A DNA stretch of 64,000 bases from Sphingomonas telluris. GTDB taxonomy: Bacteria > Pseudomonadota > Alphaproteobacteria > Sphingomonadales > Sphingomonadaceae. A model generated the notes under the pieces. That model was not told where the DNA came from. It worked only from the letters and a program-made list of their open reading frames with translations, and did no database searches. The translations under genes and the position numbers were made by a program. Shown piece by piece: positions 54,294 to 63,525 of this stretch (positions are counted from its first letter, which is position 1; each line of letters opens with the position of its first letter). The stretch lies in contig NZ_JAKZHW010000002.1 of NCBI RefSeq assembly GCF_022568775.1, positions 62,001 to 126,000 on the forward strand, read 5' to 3'.

Positions 54294-55784
54294 ATGCTTG
54301 CGCGGGTCCCTAACCAGCTCGATTTCGAGGCCTTGTTCGGCGCATCGCCGAACCCTTACGTGCTCATGGCGCCCGATTTCACCATCGTCACGATGAACGA
54401 TGCCTATCTCGCCGTGACCATGCGCAAGCGGGACGAGATTACCGGCATGCCGATGTTCGAAGCCTTTCCGAGCGATCCGGAATCCGACAGCTACCAATCA
54501 CTCTATAATTCTCTGGAACGAGTCCTCCGCACCGGGAAACGCGATGAGATCGCGCTGATCCGCTACGACATCGCTACGCCGTCTGGCGGATACGAAGAAC
54601 GCTACTGGAGCGCGACGCACACACCGCTTTTCGATGAAATCGGCCAGGTCGCCTTCATCCTGCAGCACACAGTGGACGTGACCGAACTGCACCGGTTGCG
54701 AGAGTTCGCGGCCGAGGCGGGCCATTATGCCCGTGACGAGACGGGCGTTTTCCACCGCGCCCATGCGGTGCAGGCAACCAATCAGAGCTTGCTTCAGGAA
54801 ACTCAGCGGCTGAAAACCCTGTTCGAACAGGCGCCGGGTTTCGTGGCCGTGCTTGCCGGGCGCGAGCATCGCTTCCAGCTCGCCAACGCCGCCTACCGGC
54901 GGCTCGTCGGCCATCGCGACATCATCGGCAAGCCAGTCGCCGAGGCGCTGCCGGAAGTGGTCGACCAAGGCTTCGTCACCTTGCTCGAGCAGGTCCGCGC
55001 CACCGGAGAAGCCTATGTCGGACGCCGCGTGAGCGTGATGCTGGAGGCGGAGGGCGGCGGCCCGCTAGAGCAGCGCTTCCTCGATTTCATCTACCAGCCG
55101 ATCCAGGGCGCGGAGGGCGAACCTGCCTCCGGCGTCTTCGTCCAGGGATACGACGTCACTGAGCAGCGCAGGGCCGAAGAATATCAACAGCTGCTAATCA
55201 ACGAGCTCAACCACCGGGTGAAGAATACGCTGTCGATCGTCCAGGCGCTGGCGATGCAGTCGTTCAACGATGGCATAGATCCAGCCGTGGCTCGCCAGGC
55301 CTTCGACGCGCGACTGACCGCGCTTTCCGCCGCTCACAGCCTTCTCACCACGCAGAGCTGGGAGAGCGCCGGCCTGCTGGAGACGATCAAGGCGTCGGTC
55401 GCCGCAACGGCGGGCGCGAACATCGAACGTGTTCGGCTTCAGGGCCCGGACATCGTCGTTGCGCCCCAGACCGCGGTCTCGCTGGCGATGGCCATCCACG
55501 AGCTCTGCACCAACGCGATCAAATATGGCGCTCTGTCGAACGAGACCGGAACGGTCGACGTTCGCTGGACGGCCAAGCCGGGCGAGGAAGACTTCACCGA
55601 ACTCACGATCCAGTGGACGGAGGCATGCGGGCCGCCCGTCGAAGCGCCGACACGGCGGGGCTTCGGAACGCGCCTGATCGAGCGCGGCCTGTCCGCCGAA
55701 CTGCGCAGCAGCGTCACGCTCGAATTCCTGCCGAGCGGCCTCAAGTGCACGATCCTGGCCCGGCTCCTCGCAGCGTCCAAATGA
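54294..55784 (+). CDS. PAS-PAS-HWE histidine kinase
   Basis: 496 residues, soluble. PAS domain 1 at about 10-135, PAS domain 2 at about 175-295. The kinase core belongs to the HWE/HisKA_2 type: LLINELNHRVKNTLSIVQAL with the phospho-acceptor His near 307, IHELCTNAIKYGAL as N-box, and WTEACGPPV with GFGTRLIERGL as degenerate G-boxes. Such kinases often respond to light, redox or general stress in alphaproteobacteria; the PAS ligand is unknown. Coupled to the response-regulator gene by an ATGA overlap. Confidence 0.9.
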   Translation: MLARVPNQLDFEALFGASPNPYVLMAPDFTIVTMNDAYLAVTMRKRDEITGMPMFEAFPSDPESDSYQSLYNSLERVLRTGKRDEIALIRYDIATPSGGYEERYWSATHTPLFDEIGQVAFILQHTVDVTELHRLREFAAEAGHYARDETGVFHRAHAVQATNQSLLQETQRLKTLFEQAPGFVAVLAGREHRFQLANAAYRRLVGHRDIIGKPVAEALPEVVDQGFVTLLEQVRATGEAYVGRRVSVMLEAEGGGPLEQRFLDFIYQPIQGAEGEPASGVFVQGYDVTEQRRAEEYQQLLINELNHRVKNTLSIVQALAMQSFNDGIDPAVARQAFDARLTALSAAHSLLTTQSWESAGLLETIKASVAATAGANIERVRLQGPDIVVAPQTAVSLAMAIHELCTNAIKYGALSNETGTVDVRWTAKPGEEDFTELTIQWTEACGPPVEAPTRRGFGTRLIERGLSAELRSSVTLEFLPSGLKCTILARLLAASK

Positions 55785-56146
55785 GGATCCAAGGAAGGTC
55801 GATCCTCATCGTCGAGGACGAGCCCATCATCGCACTGGCGCTCGAGGACCTGCTCGTCGGCCAAGGCGCGACCGTGCATCACGCATCGCACCTGGAAGAC
55901 GCTCATCGCCTGCTGGCGAGCGTAGAACTGGACGCGGCGATTCTGGACGTGAAAGTCCACGGCTGCCTCAGCTATCCCGTCGCCACCGAGCTGAAGGAGC
56001 GTTCGATCCCCTTCATCTTCGCCACCGGATACGGCGACGGTTCACATCCGGACGAATTCAGGTCTGTGCCGACGATCGCGAAGCCGTACAGCGCGGAAGA
56101 AATTGGCCGGGCCTTGGCGCAAAGTGCCGCCGCTCCGTCTGCATAA
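55781..56146 (+). CDS. Single-domain response regulator
   Basis: 121 residues, receiver domain only: acidic pocket LIVEDEPIIA, phospho-acceptor Asp in AAILDVKVHG, Thr in IFATGYGDG and Lys in TIAKPYSAEEI. No output domain, so it probably acts through protein contacts, like DivK or stress-pathway receivers. ATG 55781 overlaps the kinase stop, making it the likely partner of the HWE kinase. Confidence 0.9.
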   Translation: MRIQGRSILIVEDEPIIALALEDLLVGQGATVHHASHLEDAHRLLASVELDAAILDVKVHGCLSYPVATELKERSIPFIFATGYGDGSHPDEFRSVPTIAKPYSAEEIGRALAQSAAAPSA

Positions 56147-56191
56147 TTCTCCCAGTTTCGGAATATCGGTTCCGCGTGCATACCGGCCGGG

Positions 56192-56602
56192 ATGGCCTCA
56201 ACTGCCGTGTTCGCCTCTGTTGCTCTCGTTGCGTCGCCAACGCCGGCAACATCGCTCGAAGGTCATTGGCTGCATCCTGAAAAGAGCGTGATCATCCGCC
56301 TGTCGCCGTGCGGGAGCAACCTGTGCGGCACGGTGACCTGGGCGAACGCATCGGCGCAGAAAGCTGCCCATCGCGGCATCGACAAGCTCGTCGGCGCTGA
56401 GTTGCTCACCGGGTTCAAGCCAAACCGGAACGGTCAGTGGAAGGGCAATATCTTCATTCCCGACCTCAACATGCATGTCGGGGGCAAGATCCAGACACTG
56501 GATGCAAGGCGGCTGAAGGTGTCCGGATGTATCCTGGGGGGAATGATCTGCCGGTCGCAGACATGGACCCGGTCCGACGAGGCGGTGCCAAGCGGCGGTT
56601 AG
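56192..56602 (+). CDS. DUF2147-like exported protein, first of a tandem pair
   Basis: 136 residues. A short signal-like N-terminus (ASTAVFASVALVASPTPATS) precedes the DUF2147 pattern EGHWLHPEKSVIIRLSPCGS, NLCGTVTWA, KLVGAELLTGFKPNRNGQWK and a final CILGGMICRSQTW. Four cysteines could form two disulfides in the periplasm. The family is a small lipocalin-like beta-barrel of unknown function. Confidence 0.8.
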   Translation: MASTAVFASVALVASPTPATSLEGHWLHPEKSVIIRLSPCGSNLCGTVTWANASAQKAAHRGIDKLVGAELLTGFKPNRNGQWKGNIFIPDLNMHVGGKIQTLDARRLKVSGCILGGMICRSQTWTRSDEAVPSGG

Positions 56603-56672
56603 CTACGGTCGTTCATGCGTGCGCAAGCTAATCGAACGATTCTTGCCGCAAAGCTTCTGTAGCGGAAATCCC

Positions 56673-57083
56673 ATGAAACGGATTCTTGCCAAGGCCGGAA
56701 TCGTCCTGCTGGCAGCTGCCATGCCGGTCACTGCGTCGGCGCAGGCCGCGCTGGAAGGCCAGTGGACGAACCCGAAGCGGAGTGTCGTCGTGAAGGTCGA
56801 GCCGTGCGGCAATGCCTTCTGCGGCACGGTCGTTCGTGCGTCCGAAAAGGCCCGGAAGAACGCGCGCGAGGGCGGGACCCGGGACCTTATCGGAACGCGC
56901 ATCCTGAGCGGCCTGAAGCCTGCCGGCCAAGGCCGTTACAAGGGCAAGGTGTTCGTGCCGAAGCGCAACATGTACGCGTCGGCGACCGTCCGCCAGGTCG
57001 GCCCGAACGTCATGGAAGTGCAGGGCTGCGCTCTCATCGGTCTCGTCTGCGACGAGCAGCGCTGGACGCGCGTCGGCAGCTAA
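56673..57083 (+). CDS. DUF2147-like exported protein, second of a tandem pair
   Basis: 136 residues. Signal peptide MKRILAKAGIVLLAAAMPVT-ASA, then the same motif order as the gene before it: EGQWTNPKRSVVVKVEPCGN, FCGTVVRASEKA, LSGLKPAGQGRYKGKVFVP and CALIGLVCDEQRW. Cysteine positions are conserved between the two. Probably a tandem duplicate; periplasmic, function unknown. ATG 56673 was chosen because the signal peptide begins there. Confidence 0.85.
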   Translation: MKRILAKAGIVLLAAAMPVTASAQAALEGQWTNPKRSVVVKVEPCGNAFCGTVVRASEKARKNAREGGTRDLIGTRILSGLKPAGQGRYKGKVFVPKRNMYASATVRQVGPNVMEVQGCALIGLVCDEQRWTRVGS

Positions 57084-57228
57084 CCGCAAGGCGCAATTCT
57101 TACTGTTGTTAGCTTGTGCTAATGGAGCGCCGCTGCTCCGCCATGAGTCGCGTCCTTACGTGACGGGTGAGCCGGTCTGCCATGAGGCGGCCGATCCGGC
57201 GCGAAAGCGCCCACGAAGGGGGCTAACA

Positions 57229-57645
57229 ATGAAACTACCTTCCGTTGTCGCGGCGGCCGCCGCGCTTGCTTGCACGTTCGCAATTCCTGCGCATGCGCAG
57301 AACATGGGTCGCGCGACCGTATCTCTGTATCGCGCGGCGCCCGGGCATCAGATCGAGTTGCTGAGATGGCTCGCGCAGCAAGATCAGATCGCTGCCGCAG
57401 CGGGCGTAGGTCCGGGCCAGGTTTACGCGCACACCGACGGCGACAGCTGGGACTATATGGTCATCTTCCCCCAGACCACACCGGCACAGGACGATGCGCT
57501 GGACGCGGCCGCGAAGAAGATGGGCCTGCCCTACGGCCCGATGGTGGGGATCGAGCTCCGCAAGCATATCGCGCAGCACTCGGATACGTTGGTGCGCGGC
57601 CCCGCGACGGCGGCCGATATGCTGGCCAGCCTGGGGCAGAAGTAG
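57229..57645 (+). CDS. Small exported protein of unknown function
   Basis: 138 residues. Signal peptide (KLPSVVAAAAALACTFAIPA, cleavage near HAQ) with AAGGGGGC at ribosome-binding distance from ATG 57229. The mature part reads VSLYRAAPGHQIELLRWLAQ and AHTDGDSWDYMVIFPQT, resembling an EthD/dimeric alpha-beta barrel fold such as stress-response or NIPSNAP-like proteins, but exported. Function unknown. Convergent with hutH (4-nt gap). Confidence 0.7.
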   Translation: MKLPSVVAAAAALACTFAIPAHAQNMGRATVSLYRAAPGHQIELLRWLAQQDQIAAAAGVGPGQVYAHTDGDSWDYMVIFPQTTPAQDDALDAAAKKMGLPYGPMVGIELRKHIAQHSDTLVRGPATAADMLASLGQK

Positions 57646-57649
57646 AAGC

Positions 57650-59155
57650 TCAGGCGGCTTCGAGCGGGAGAGTGAACAACTCTCCCGCCAGCACCGCCGA
57701 CTGAAGCGCGGCCATCTCTTCCGCCCAATAGCGGTCTGACACGAGGTGCGGGGAATGTTCGCGCACCTTATCGTGAACGGCCTGCAACTTGCCGGACGTC
57801 TTGAGCGGAGAGTGGCAATCGATGCCCTGCGCTCCGGCGATCAATTCGACCGCGATCACGCCGGCGGCGTTGCGAGCGATCTGCGTCGCCTTGCGCCCCG
57901 CGATCGGCGCCATCGACACATGGTCTTCCTGTCCCGCGGATGTCGGAATGGAATCGACGCTCGCCGGGAACGCCAGGCTCTTGTTCTCGCTGACCAGCGC
58001 AGCCGCCGTTACCTGCGGAATCATAAGCCCTGAGTTCACGCCGCTATCGTTCGTCAGGAAAGGCGGCAGGCCACTCATCTTCGGATCGATAAGGACCGCG
58101 GTCCGCCGTTCGGACAGGGACCCGACCTCGCACATCGCCATCGTGATGATGTCCGCCGCGAAGGCGACCGGCTGGGCATGGAAATTGCCGCCCGAAATCG
58201 CCGTGTCCTCATCGGGAAAGACGATCGGATTGTCGGTCACTGCGCCCGCTTCGATCGTCAGCGTGCGCGCGGCATTTTCGAGCAGGTCCAGCGCTGCGCC
58301 CATAACCTGCGGCTGGCAGCGGAAGCTGTAGGGGTCCTGCACCTTTCCGCAGCGGGTGTGGCTTTCGACGATCTCGCTTCCGTCGAGCAGGTCGCGCAAG
58401 GCAGCCGCGACGCGGATTTGGCCCGGCTGGCCGCGAAGGTCGGAAATTCGCGGATCGAACGGCTTCACGCTGCCCTTCAGCGCATCCACGGACAATGCGC
58501 CCGCGGCAATGGCAGCGGCGAAGACGCGCTCGCTGGCGAACAGCGCATCGAGTGCGATTGCGGCGGAAGCTTGCGTTCCGTTGATGAGCGCCAGGCCTTC
58601 CTTTGGGCCGAGCTGCAGCGGCTGCATTCCGAGCCTGCGCAGCGCCTCATCGGCCGCGAGCACATCGCCGCGAACGTCGATCCGGCCCTTGCCCATCAGC
58701 GCTGCAATCAGGTGCGCGAGCGGGGCGAGATCGCCCGAGGCGCCGACGCTGCCCTGCGCCGGGATCTGAGGCATGGCATCATGTTCGAGTAGCGCTTCGA
58801 GCGCTTCGATCACCAGCGGCCGAACGCCGGAATGGCCGCGTCCAAGGCCCAGAAGCTTGAGGATGATCATCAGCCGCGTGACGTGGCGCGGCAGCGGCTC
58901 GCCGAGCCCCGCGCTGTGCGACAGGATCAGGTTTGTTTGGAGCTCGGCGAGGCGCTCGTCGGGGATGCGCGTGCTGGCGAGGAGGCCGAAGCCGGTGTTG
59001 ACGCCGTAGACCGTCTCGCCGCCCGCAACGATGCGGTCCACCGAAGCAGCGGCTTCGGCAACGCGCTGCATCGCGCGATCGCCGAGGCTCGCATCCGCTC
59101 CGGCCCAGAGGCGACGAAGCGTCGCCAGATCGATGTTGGTGGGATCGAGCTTCAT
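57650..59155 (-). CDS. hutH: Histidine ammonia-lyase
   Basis: 501 residues. Removes ammonia from L-histidine to give urocanate. The MIO prosthetic group forms from Ala139-Ser140-Gly141 in [14 protein letters not shown]. Other family marks: [28 protein letters not shown], and [12 protein letters not shown] 59155 ([13 protein letters not shown]) overlaps the hutU stop (ATGA); the longer frame upstream lies in hutU. Confidence 0.96.
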   Translation of the reverse strand: MKLDPTNIDLATLRRLWAGADASLGDRAMQRVAEAAASVDRIVAGGETVYGVNTGFGLLASTRIPDERLAELQTNLILSHSAGLGEPLPRHVTRLMIILKLLGLGRGHSGVRPLVIEALEALLEHDAMPQIPAQGSVGASGDLAPLAHLIAALMGKGRIDVRGDVLAADEALRRLGMQPLQLGPKEGLALINGTQASAAIALDALFASERVFAAAIAAGALSVDALKGSVKPFDPRISDLRGQPGQIRVAAALRDLLDGSEIVESHTRCGKVQDPYSFRCQPQVMGAALDLLENAARTLTIEAGAVTDNPIVFPDEDTAISGGNFHAQPVAFAADIITMAMCEVGSLSERRTAVLIDPKMSGLPPFLTNDSGVNSGLMIPQVTAAALVSENKSLAFPASVDSIPTSAGQEDHVSMAPIAGRKATQIARNAAGVIAVELIAGAQGIDCHSPLKTSGKLQAVHDKVREHSPHLVSDRYWAEEMAALQSAVLAGELFTLPLEAA

Positions 59156-60825
59156 GCGCCGACCATCGGCAGATCCATGCCCTGCTCGCGTGCGCAGTCG
59201 ACGGCAATCGCATAGCCCGCGTCGGCGTGACGCATCACGCCCGTGCCCGGGTCGTTCCACAACACGCGCTCGAGACGCCGCGCGGCGTCGTCGCTGCCGT
59301 CCGCGACGATGACCATCCCGCTGTGTTGCGAATAACCCATGCCGACGCCGCCGCCGTGGTGTAGCGACACCCAGGTCGCGCCGCTCGCGGTGTTGAGGAG
59401 CGCGTTGAGCAGCGGCCAGTCGGAAACCACGTCGCTGCCGTCGAGCATGCTTTCCGTCTCGCGGTTCGGTGACGCCACGGAGCCGCTGTCGAGGTGGTCG
59501 CGGCCGATGACGATCGGTGCGCTGACTTCACCATTGCGAACCATCTCGTTGAAGGCGAGGCCAAGGCGGTGACGCTGGCCGAGGCCGACCCAGCAGATGC
59601 GCGCGGGCAGGCCCTGGAACGCAATGCGCTCGCGTGCCATGTCGAGCCAGCGGTGCAGATGCGGATCGTCGGGGATCAGCTCCTTCACGCGCTGGTCGGT
59701 GCGATAGATGTCCTCGGGATCGCCAGACAGTGCGGCCCAGCGGAACGGCCCGATGCCGCGGCAGAAGAGCGGGCGGACATAGGCCGGGACAAAGCCCGGG
59801 AAGTCGAATGCGTGGGTCACGCCCATGTCCTTCGCTTCCTGGCGGATGTTGTTGCCGTAATCGAAAGTCGGCACGCCCATGTCCTTGTAGGCGAGCATGG
59901 CTTCGACATGGACCGCGATGGACTGGCGAGCGGCATCGGCGACGGCCGCAGGGTCGCGCTCGCGCAGCTCCTGCCACTTGGCGACGCTCCAGCCTGCCGG
60001 GCAGTAGCCGTTGGCGGGATCATGCGCCGAGGTCTGGTCGGTCAACGCGTCCGGCCGGATGCCGCGCTTCAGCATCTCGGGGAGGATTTCCGCGGCATTG
60101 CCCAGCAGGCCGACGCTGGTCGGCTCGGTGGCAGTGCGGATGATCTCCAGCGCCTCGTCGATGCTCGTGGCTCGCTTGTCGAGGTAGCGCGTCTCCAGGC
60201 GCTTCTCGATGCGGCTTCCCTGGCACTCGATCGCGATGCAGTGGGCGCCCGCCATCACCGCCGCGAGCGGCTGCGCTCCGCCCATTCCACCCAGACCGGC
60301 CGTGAGGATCCACTTGCCCTTAAGATCGCCGCCATAATGCTGGCGCCCCATCTCGACGAAGGTCTCGTACGTGCCTTGGACGATGCCCTGCGTGCCGATG
60401 TAGATCCAGCTGCCGGCGGTCATCTGCCCGTACATCATGAGTCCCTTGCGATCGAGCTCGTTGAAGCACTCCCAGGTCGCCCATTTCGGCACGATGTTGG
60501 AATTGGCGATGAGCACGCGCGGCGCATCCTTGTGTGTCCGGAAGACGCCGACCGGCTTGCCCGACTGAACGAGAAGCGTCTGGTCCTGCTCCAGCCGCTC
60601 AAGCGTCTCGACGATCTTGTCGAAGCACTGCCAGTTGCGCGCGGCGCGGCCGATACCCCCATAGACGACGAGGCTCTGCGGATCCTCGGCAACCTCATCG
60701 TCGAGGTTGTTCATCAGCATCCGGACGGCCGCCTCGGTAGTCCAATGCTTCGCCCGCACGTCATTGCCGCGGCGTGCGCGGATATGGCGTGAGTTGTCGC
60801 GTCTATCGGTCAGTGTCTGCTCCAT
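59152..60825 (-). CDS. hutU: Urocanate hydratase
   Basis: 557 residues. Converts urocanate to imidazolonepropionate with a tightly bound NAD+. Typical segments: [57 protein letters not shown] (nucleotide site) and [18 protein letters not shown] 60825 lies inside the 3' end of hutI (23-nt overlap), so the hut genes are translated as one unit. Confidence 0.96.
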   Translation of the reverse strand: MEQTLTDRRDNSRHIRARRGNDVRAKHWTTEAAVRMLMNNLDDEVAEDPQSLVVYGGIGRAARNWQCFDKIVETLERLEQDQTLLVQSGKPVGVFRTHKDAPRVLIANSNIVPKWATWECFNELDRKGLMMYGQMTAGSWIYIGTQGIVQGTYETFVEMGRQHYGGDLKGKWILTAGLGGMGGAQPLAAVMAGAHCIAIECQGSRIEKRLETRYLDKRATSIDEALEIIRTATEPTSVGLLGNAAEILPEMLKRGIRPDALTDQTSAHDPANGYCPAGWSVAKWQELRERDPAAVADAARQSIAVHVEAMLAYKDMGVPTFDYGNNIRQEAKDMGVTHAFDFPGFVPAYVRPLFCRGIGPFRWAALSGDPEDIYRTDQRVKELIPDDPHLHRWLDMARERIAFQGLPARICWVGLGQRHRLGLAFNEMVRNGEVSAPIVIGRDHLDSGSVASPNRETESMLDGSDVVSDWPLLNALLNTASGATWVSLHHGGGVGMGYSQHSGMVIVADGSDDAARRLERVLWNDPGTGVMRHADAGYAIAVDCAREQGMDLPMVGA

Positions 60826-62020
60826 TGAAAATGCGCCGCTCGGGCCCCGGCAGGCCGATCCAGTAGCCCAGCTCGGCGAGAGTTTCGATTCGCCACACGC
60901 ACAGGTCCGCGGCCTTGCCGGCCGCAATGCTTCCGACCTCGTGAGCGAGGCCAAGCGCGCGTGCTGCGTTGACGGTCATTCCTGCGAGCGCCTCCTCCGG
61001 GGTCAGGCCGAACAAGGTGCACGCCATATTCATCACCAGCGTCGGCGAGAGCATCGGGGAAGTTCCCGGGTTGCAGTCGGTCGCGACGGCGATCCGCACC
61101 TTGTGCTTGCGCAGAAGATCGACCGGCGGCTTCACCTTTTCCTGCAGCGCGTAGCATGCTCCGGGAAGCAGGACGGCGACCGTTCCCGCCTTGGCCATCG
61201 CCTTGGCGCCCGCGTCATCGAGATGCTCGAGATGGTCCGCAGACAGCGCCTTGTGCTTCGCGGCGAGCGCGGCGCCGTTCTGGTTCGAGAGCTGCTCCGC
61301 GTGAAGACGTACCGGAAGGCCGTTCGCCTGTGCGGCGGTGAAGACGCGCTCCACCTCCTGTGGCGTGAAGGCGATGCGCTCGCAGAACGCGTCGACGCTG
61401 GTCGCCAGCTTCTCTCGCGCCGCGCGCGGGATCAGCTCGTCGGCGATCATCGCGACATAGTCCTCGCGGCGATCCTTGTACTCGGGTGGCAGCGCATGGA
61501 GCGCGAGCAAGGTCGGCACAATCCGGACCCCGCCCCCTTTCGCGAGCGTCGCCGCGCAGCGCAGCATTCGAAGTTCGCCCTCGACGTCGAGCGCGTAGCC
61601 CGATTTGATCTCGACCGTGGTGACGCCGCCGCTCTTCAGCGCATCGAGCCGGAGCGTCGCTGACGCCAGCAGCTGGTCGTCTGATGCACCCTGCGTCGCC
61701 TTGACCGTCGAGACAATCCCGCCCCCGGCCTTGGCGATCTCTTCATAGGTCGCGCCTGCTCGGCGCATCGCATGTTCGTTGGCGCGCGTTCCGCCGAAAA
61801 TCAGGTGCGTGTGGCAGTCAACCAAACCCGGCGTCACCCATGCGCCACCGAGCGCGACCACTTCCTTCGCCCGGAAACCGGCAAGCTCCGTCCGCTTGCC
61901 GACGCGCAGGATGCGGCCGTCCTGGATCGCGACCGCGCCGTTCTCGACGATGCCGAGCGGATTGCCCGGCGCGGGCACCATGGTGGCAATTCGGCAGTCG
62001 ACGAGGAGGCGGTCCCACAT
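60803..62020 (-). CDS. hutI: Imidazolonepropionase
   Basis: 405 residues, amidohydrolase superfamily. Hydrolyses imidazolonepropionate to N-formimino-L-glutamate. Metal site: [16 protein letters not shown] near residue 68, RLHAEQLSN and the later ATDCNPGTS Asp. The segment [16 protein letters not shown] is typical. First gene of hutI-hutU-hutH, divergent from the hutG-like gene with 41 bp between starts. Confidence 0.95.
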   Translation of the reverse strand: MWDRLLVDCRIATMVPAPGNPLGIVENGAVAIQDGRILRVGKRTELAGFRAKEVVALGGAWVTPGLVDCHTHLIFGGTRANEHAMRRAGATYEEIAKAGGGIVSTVKATQGASDDQLLASATLRLDALKSGGVTTVEIKSGYALDVEGELRMLRCAATLAKGGGVRIVPTLLALHALPPEYKDRREDYVAMIADELIPRAAREKLATSVDAFCERIAFTPQEVERVFTAAQANGLPVRLHAEQLSNQNGAALAAKHKALSADHLEHLDDAGAKAMAKAGTVAVLLPGACYALQEKVKPPVDLLRKHKVRIAVATDCNPGTSPMLSPTLVMNMACTLFGLTPEEALAGMTVNAARALGLAHEVGSIAAGKAADLCVWRIETLAELGYWIGLPGPERRIFNGADTDR

Positions 62021-62026
62021 GGTGCA

Positions 62027-62039
62027 TCGCCTTAGGCGA
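62027..62039. promoter_or_regulatory. Short palindrome between divergent hutI and hutG-like genes
   Basis: TCGCCT-T-AGGCGA, a perfect 6+1+6 palindrome in the 41-bp gap, 7-19 nt upstream of the hutI start and 23-35 nt before the hutG-like start. It could be an operator, but part of it may simply serve as the hutI ribosome-binding site (AAGG). No HutC consensus is recognisable. Confidence 0.25.
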
Positions 62040-62061
62040 CAGCTGTTGCTACGGCAAAGGA

Positions 62062-62949
62062 ATGAGCGGCTGGCCCAACCTCTTCGAGCTTCTCGTCCTC
62101 CCCGAAGTGTCCACGCCAGTCGGCCTGATCGGCGCTCCGCTGGCTGCCGGATCGGTCACTCCCGGAAGATGCGACCTGGCGCCGTCGCTGCTCCGCCAGA
62201 CGCTGCGGAGGATCGGGCGTTACGACATCGAGACGGGCCGTGAGCTGTCGACGCGCATTGCCGATCGGGGGGATGTCGAAATCGAGGACCTGACCATCGA
62301 ACAGGCGACGGGTCCGATCCGCGATGCCGTTCAGGCGAGCACGGCGGTCCATTCGCTCACTCTGCTCGTCGGCGGCAATAATGCGGTTACGAGGCCCGGC
62401 GTCCTCGGCCTCGGAATGCCGCTGGAGGAGGTTGGGCTCATCACGCTGGATGCCCATTTCGACATGCGCGAGACGGACCGGGGTCTCGGCAACGGCAATC
62501 CCGTGCGGGCGCTGATCGAGGATGGGCTTCCGGGTGCGAACATCGCGCAAGTTGGCCTGGCGGCCTTCGCCAACAGCCAGAAGATGCATCGCGACGCGGT
62601 CGAGGCGGGCAATCACGTCATCACCATCGGCGAGATCCGGCTCAACGGTATCGAGCGTTCGATCGAGCGCGCCTTGAACCACGTCGCGCACTGCGAGGCG
62701 ATCGTCGTCGACTGCGACATCGACGTGATCGACCGCTCCCAGTTTCCCGCGGCACCGGGCGCCCGCCCGGGTGGGATGAGTTCGGCGGAATTCTTCCGCG
62801 CCGCTCGTCAGCTGGCGGCTGAGCCGCGCGTTCGCGTGATCGACCTGACCGAATGGGACCCGCCGCTGGACACGACGGATCTCAGCGCTTTGACCGCCGC
62901 CCGCTGGGTGGCCGAGTGCCTCGCGGGCTTCGAGATGCGCGCTTCGTAG
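62062..62949 (+). CDS. hutG: Ureohydrolase-fold protein, probable formimidoylglutamase
   Basis: 295 residues, arginase/agmatinase/formiminoglutamase family. Context (hutHUI) suggests it hydrolyses formiminoglutamate to glutamate and formamide. Metal-site motifs: DAHFD (Asp130, His132, Asp134) is intact and VDCDIDVID near residue 218 supplies the second pair. The first motif, GGDHS in arginases or GGGHE in HutG, reads GGNNAVT here, so the metal-ligand His is replaced by Asn107. Either this subgroup uses Asn or the active site is altered. ATG 62062 has an AAAGGA ribosome-binding site. Confidence 0.75.
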   Translation: MSGWPNLFELLVLPEVSTPVGLIGAPLAAGSVTPGRCDLAPSLLRQTLRRIGRYDIETGRELSTRIADRGDVEIEDLTIEQATGPIRDAVQASTAVHSLTLLVGGNNAVTRPGVLGLGMPLEEVGLITLDAHFDMRETDRGLGNGNPVRALIEDGLPGANIAQVGLAAFANSQKMHRDAVEAGNHVITIGEIRLNGIERSIERALNHVAHCEAIVVDCDIDVIDRSQFPAAPGARPGGMSSAEFFRAARQLAAEPRVRVIDLTEWDPPLDTTDLSALTAARWVAECLAGFEMRAS

Positions 62950-63172
62950 CCGCGGCCGGCGCTACGACGATCGCCTTCGCCTCGATGCGCTTCACCCGCC
63001 CCCATGGAATGCGCTGACCTCCCCTCTTGGCGGTAAAGCGTTCCCACAGGCTTCCGGGCCCAACCATCAGTGCCGTCACCGTCCCGCGTTCGCAGTGCAC
63101 TTCGAAGATGCGGCCAAGTCGCTCGCCGTCGAGCGTACGGACCTCTTTATGGCGCACGTCGGTCAGGCGCAT
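62882..63172 (-). CDS. PRC-barrel-like protein, third gene of the NRAMP operon
   Basis: 96 residues. The opening MRLTDVRHKEVRTLDGERLG and RIFEVHCERGTVTALMVGPG is the PRC-barrel pattern; QRIPWGRVKRIEAKAIVV ends the barrel, and a basic tail (KRASRSPRGTRPPSGRRSKR) follows. Starts at ATG 63172, overlapping the stop of the upstream PRC gene by 1 nt (TGATG). Its 3' end overlaps the convergent hutG-like gene by 68 nt. Probably a cytosolic accessory of the transporter; function inferred from context. Confidence 0.75.
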   Translation of the reverse strand: MRLTDVRHKEVRTLDGERLGRIFEVHCERGTVTALMVGPGSLWERFTAKRGGQRIPWGRVKRIEAKAIVVAPAAATKRASRSPRGTRPPSGRRSKR

Positions 63173-63525
63173 CACAGGGCTCCCCATTCGGGCACGTACT
63201 TGCCGGCTGCGATCTCGCTCTTGTGCAAGCCAAGGTCGCGGCCCGGACATTCGAGATGAACGGTGCTCGTGATCGCGCGCACCTTGTCCATCGGCACGCG
63301 GGTCATCCGATCGCCTGCCAGCTTCTTCACCAGCCACATAGTCCACGGCGGCAGCCGGCCCGCATACGCCCCCGGACCGACGAGCAATGCTTTCAACTTC
63401 AGCTCCTTGCCCGCCTGACCGGTGAACTCGACGTCGTCGACGACGCCGCAATATTTTCCCTCGGTGTCGAGCAGTGGCAGATCGAGCAATTGGCTCACCA
63501 GCTTGATGCGATTGTCGGGCGTCAT
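63172..63525 (-). CDS. PRC-barrel domain protein, second gene of the NRAMP operon
   Basis: 117 residues. LVSQLLDLPLLDTEGKYCGV, VDDVEFTGQAGKELKLKALL and VGPGAYAGRLP followed by RVPMDKVRAI form a PRC-barrel fold. No membrane segment. The ATG at 63525 overlaps the stop of the NRAMP gene (ATGA). The VGPG turn is shared with the next gene, so the two PRC proteins may form a heteromeric unit. Confidence 0.8.
   Translation of the reverse strand: MTPDNRIKLVSQLLDLPLLDTEGKYCGVVDDVEFTGQAGKELKLKALLVGPGAYAGRLPPWTMWLVKKLAGDRMTRVPMDKVRAITSTVHLECPGRDLGLHKSEIAAGKYVPEWGAL

Noticed and set aside
59494..60792. Plus-strand frame of 432 codons
   Set aside because: Antisense shadow of hutU.
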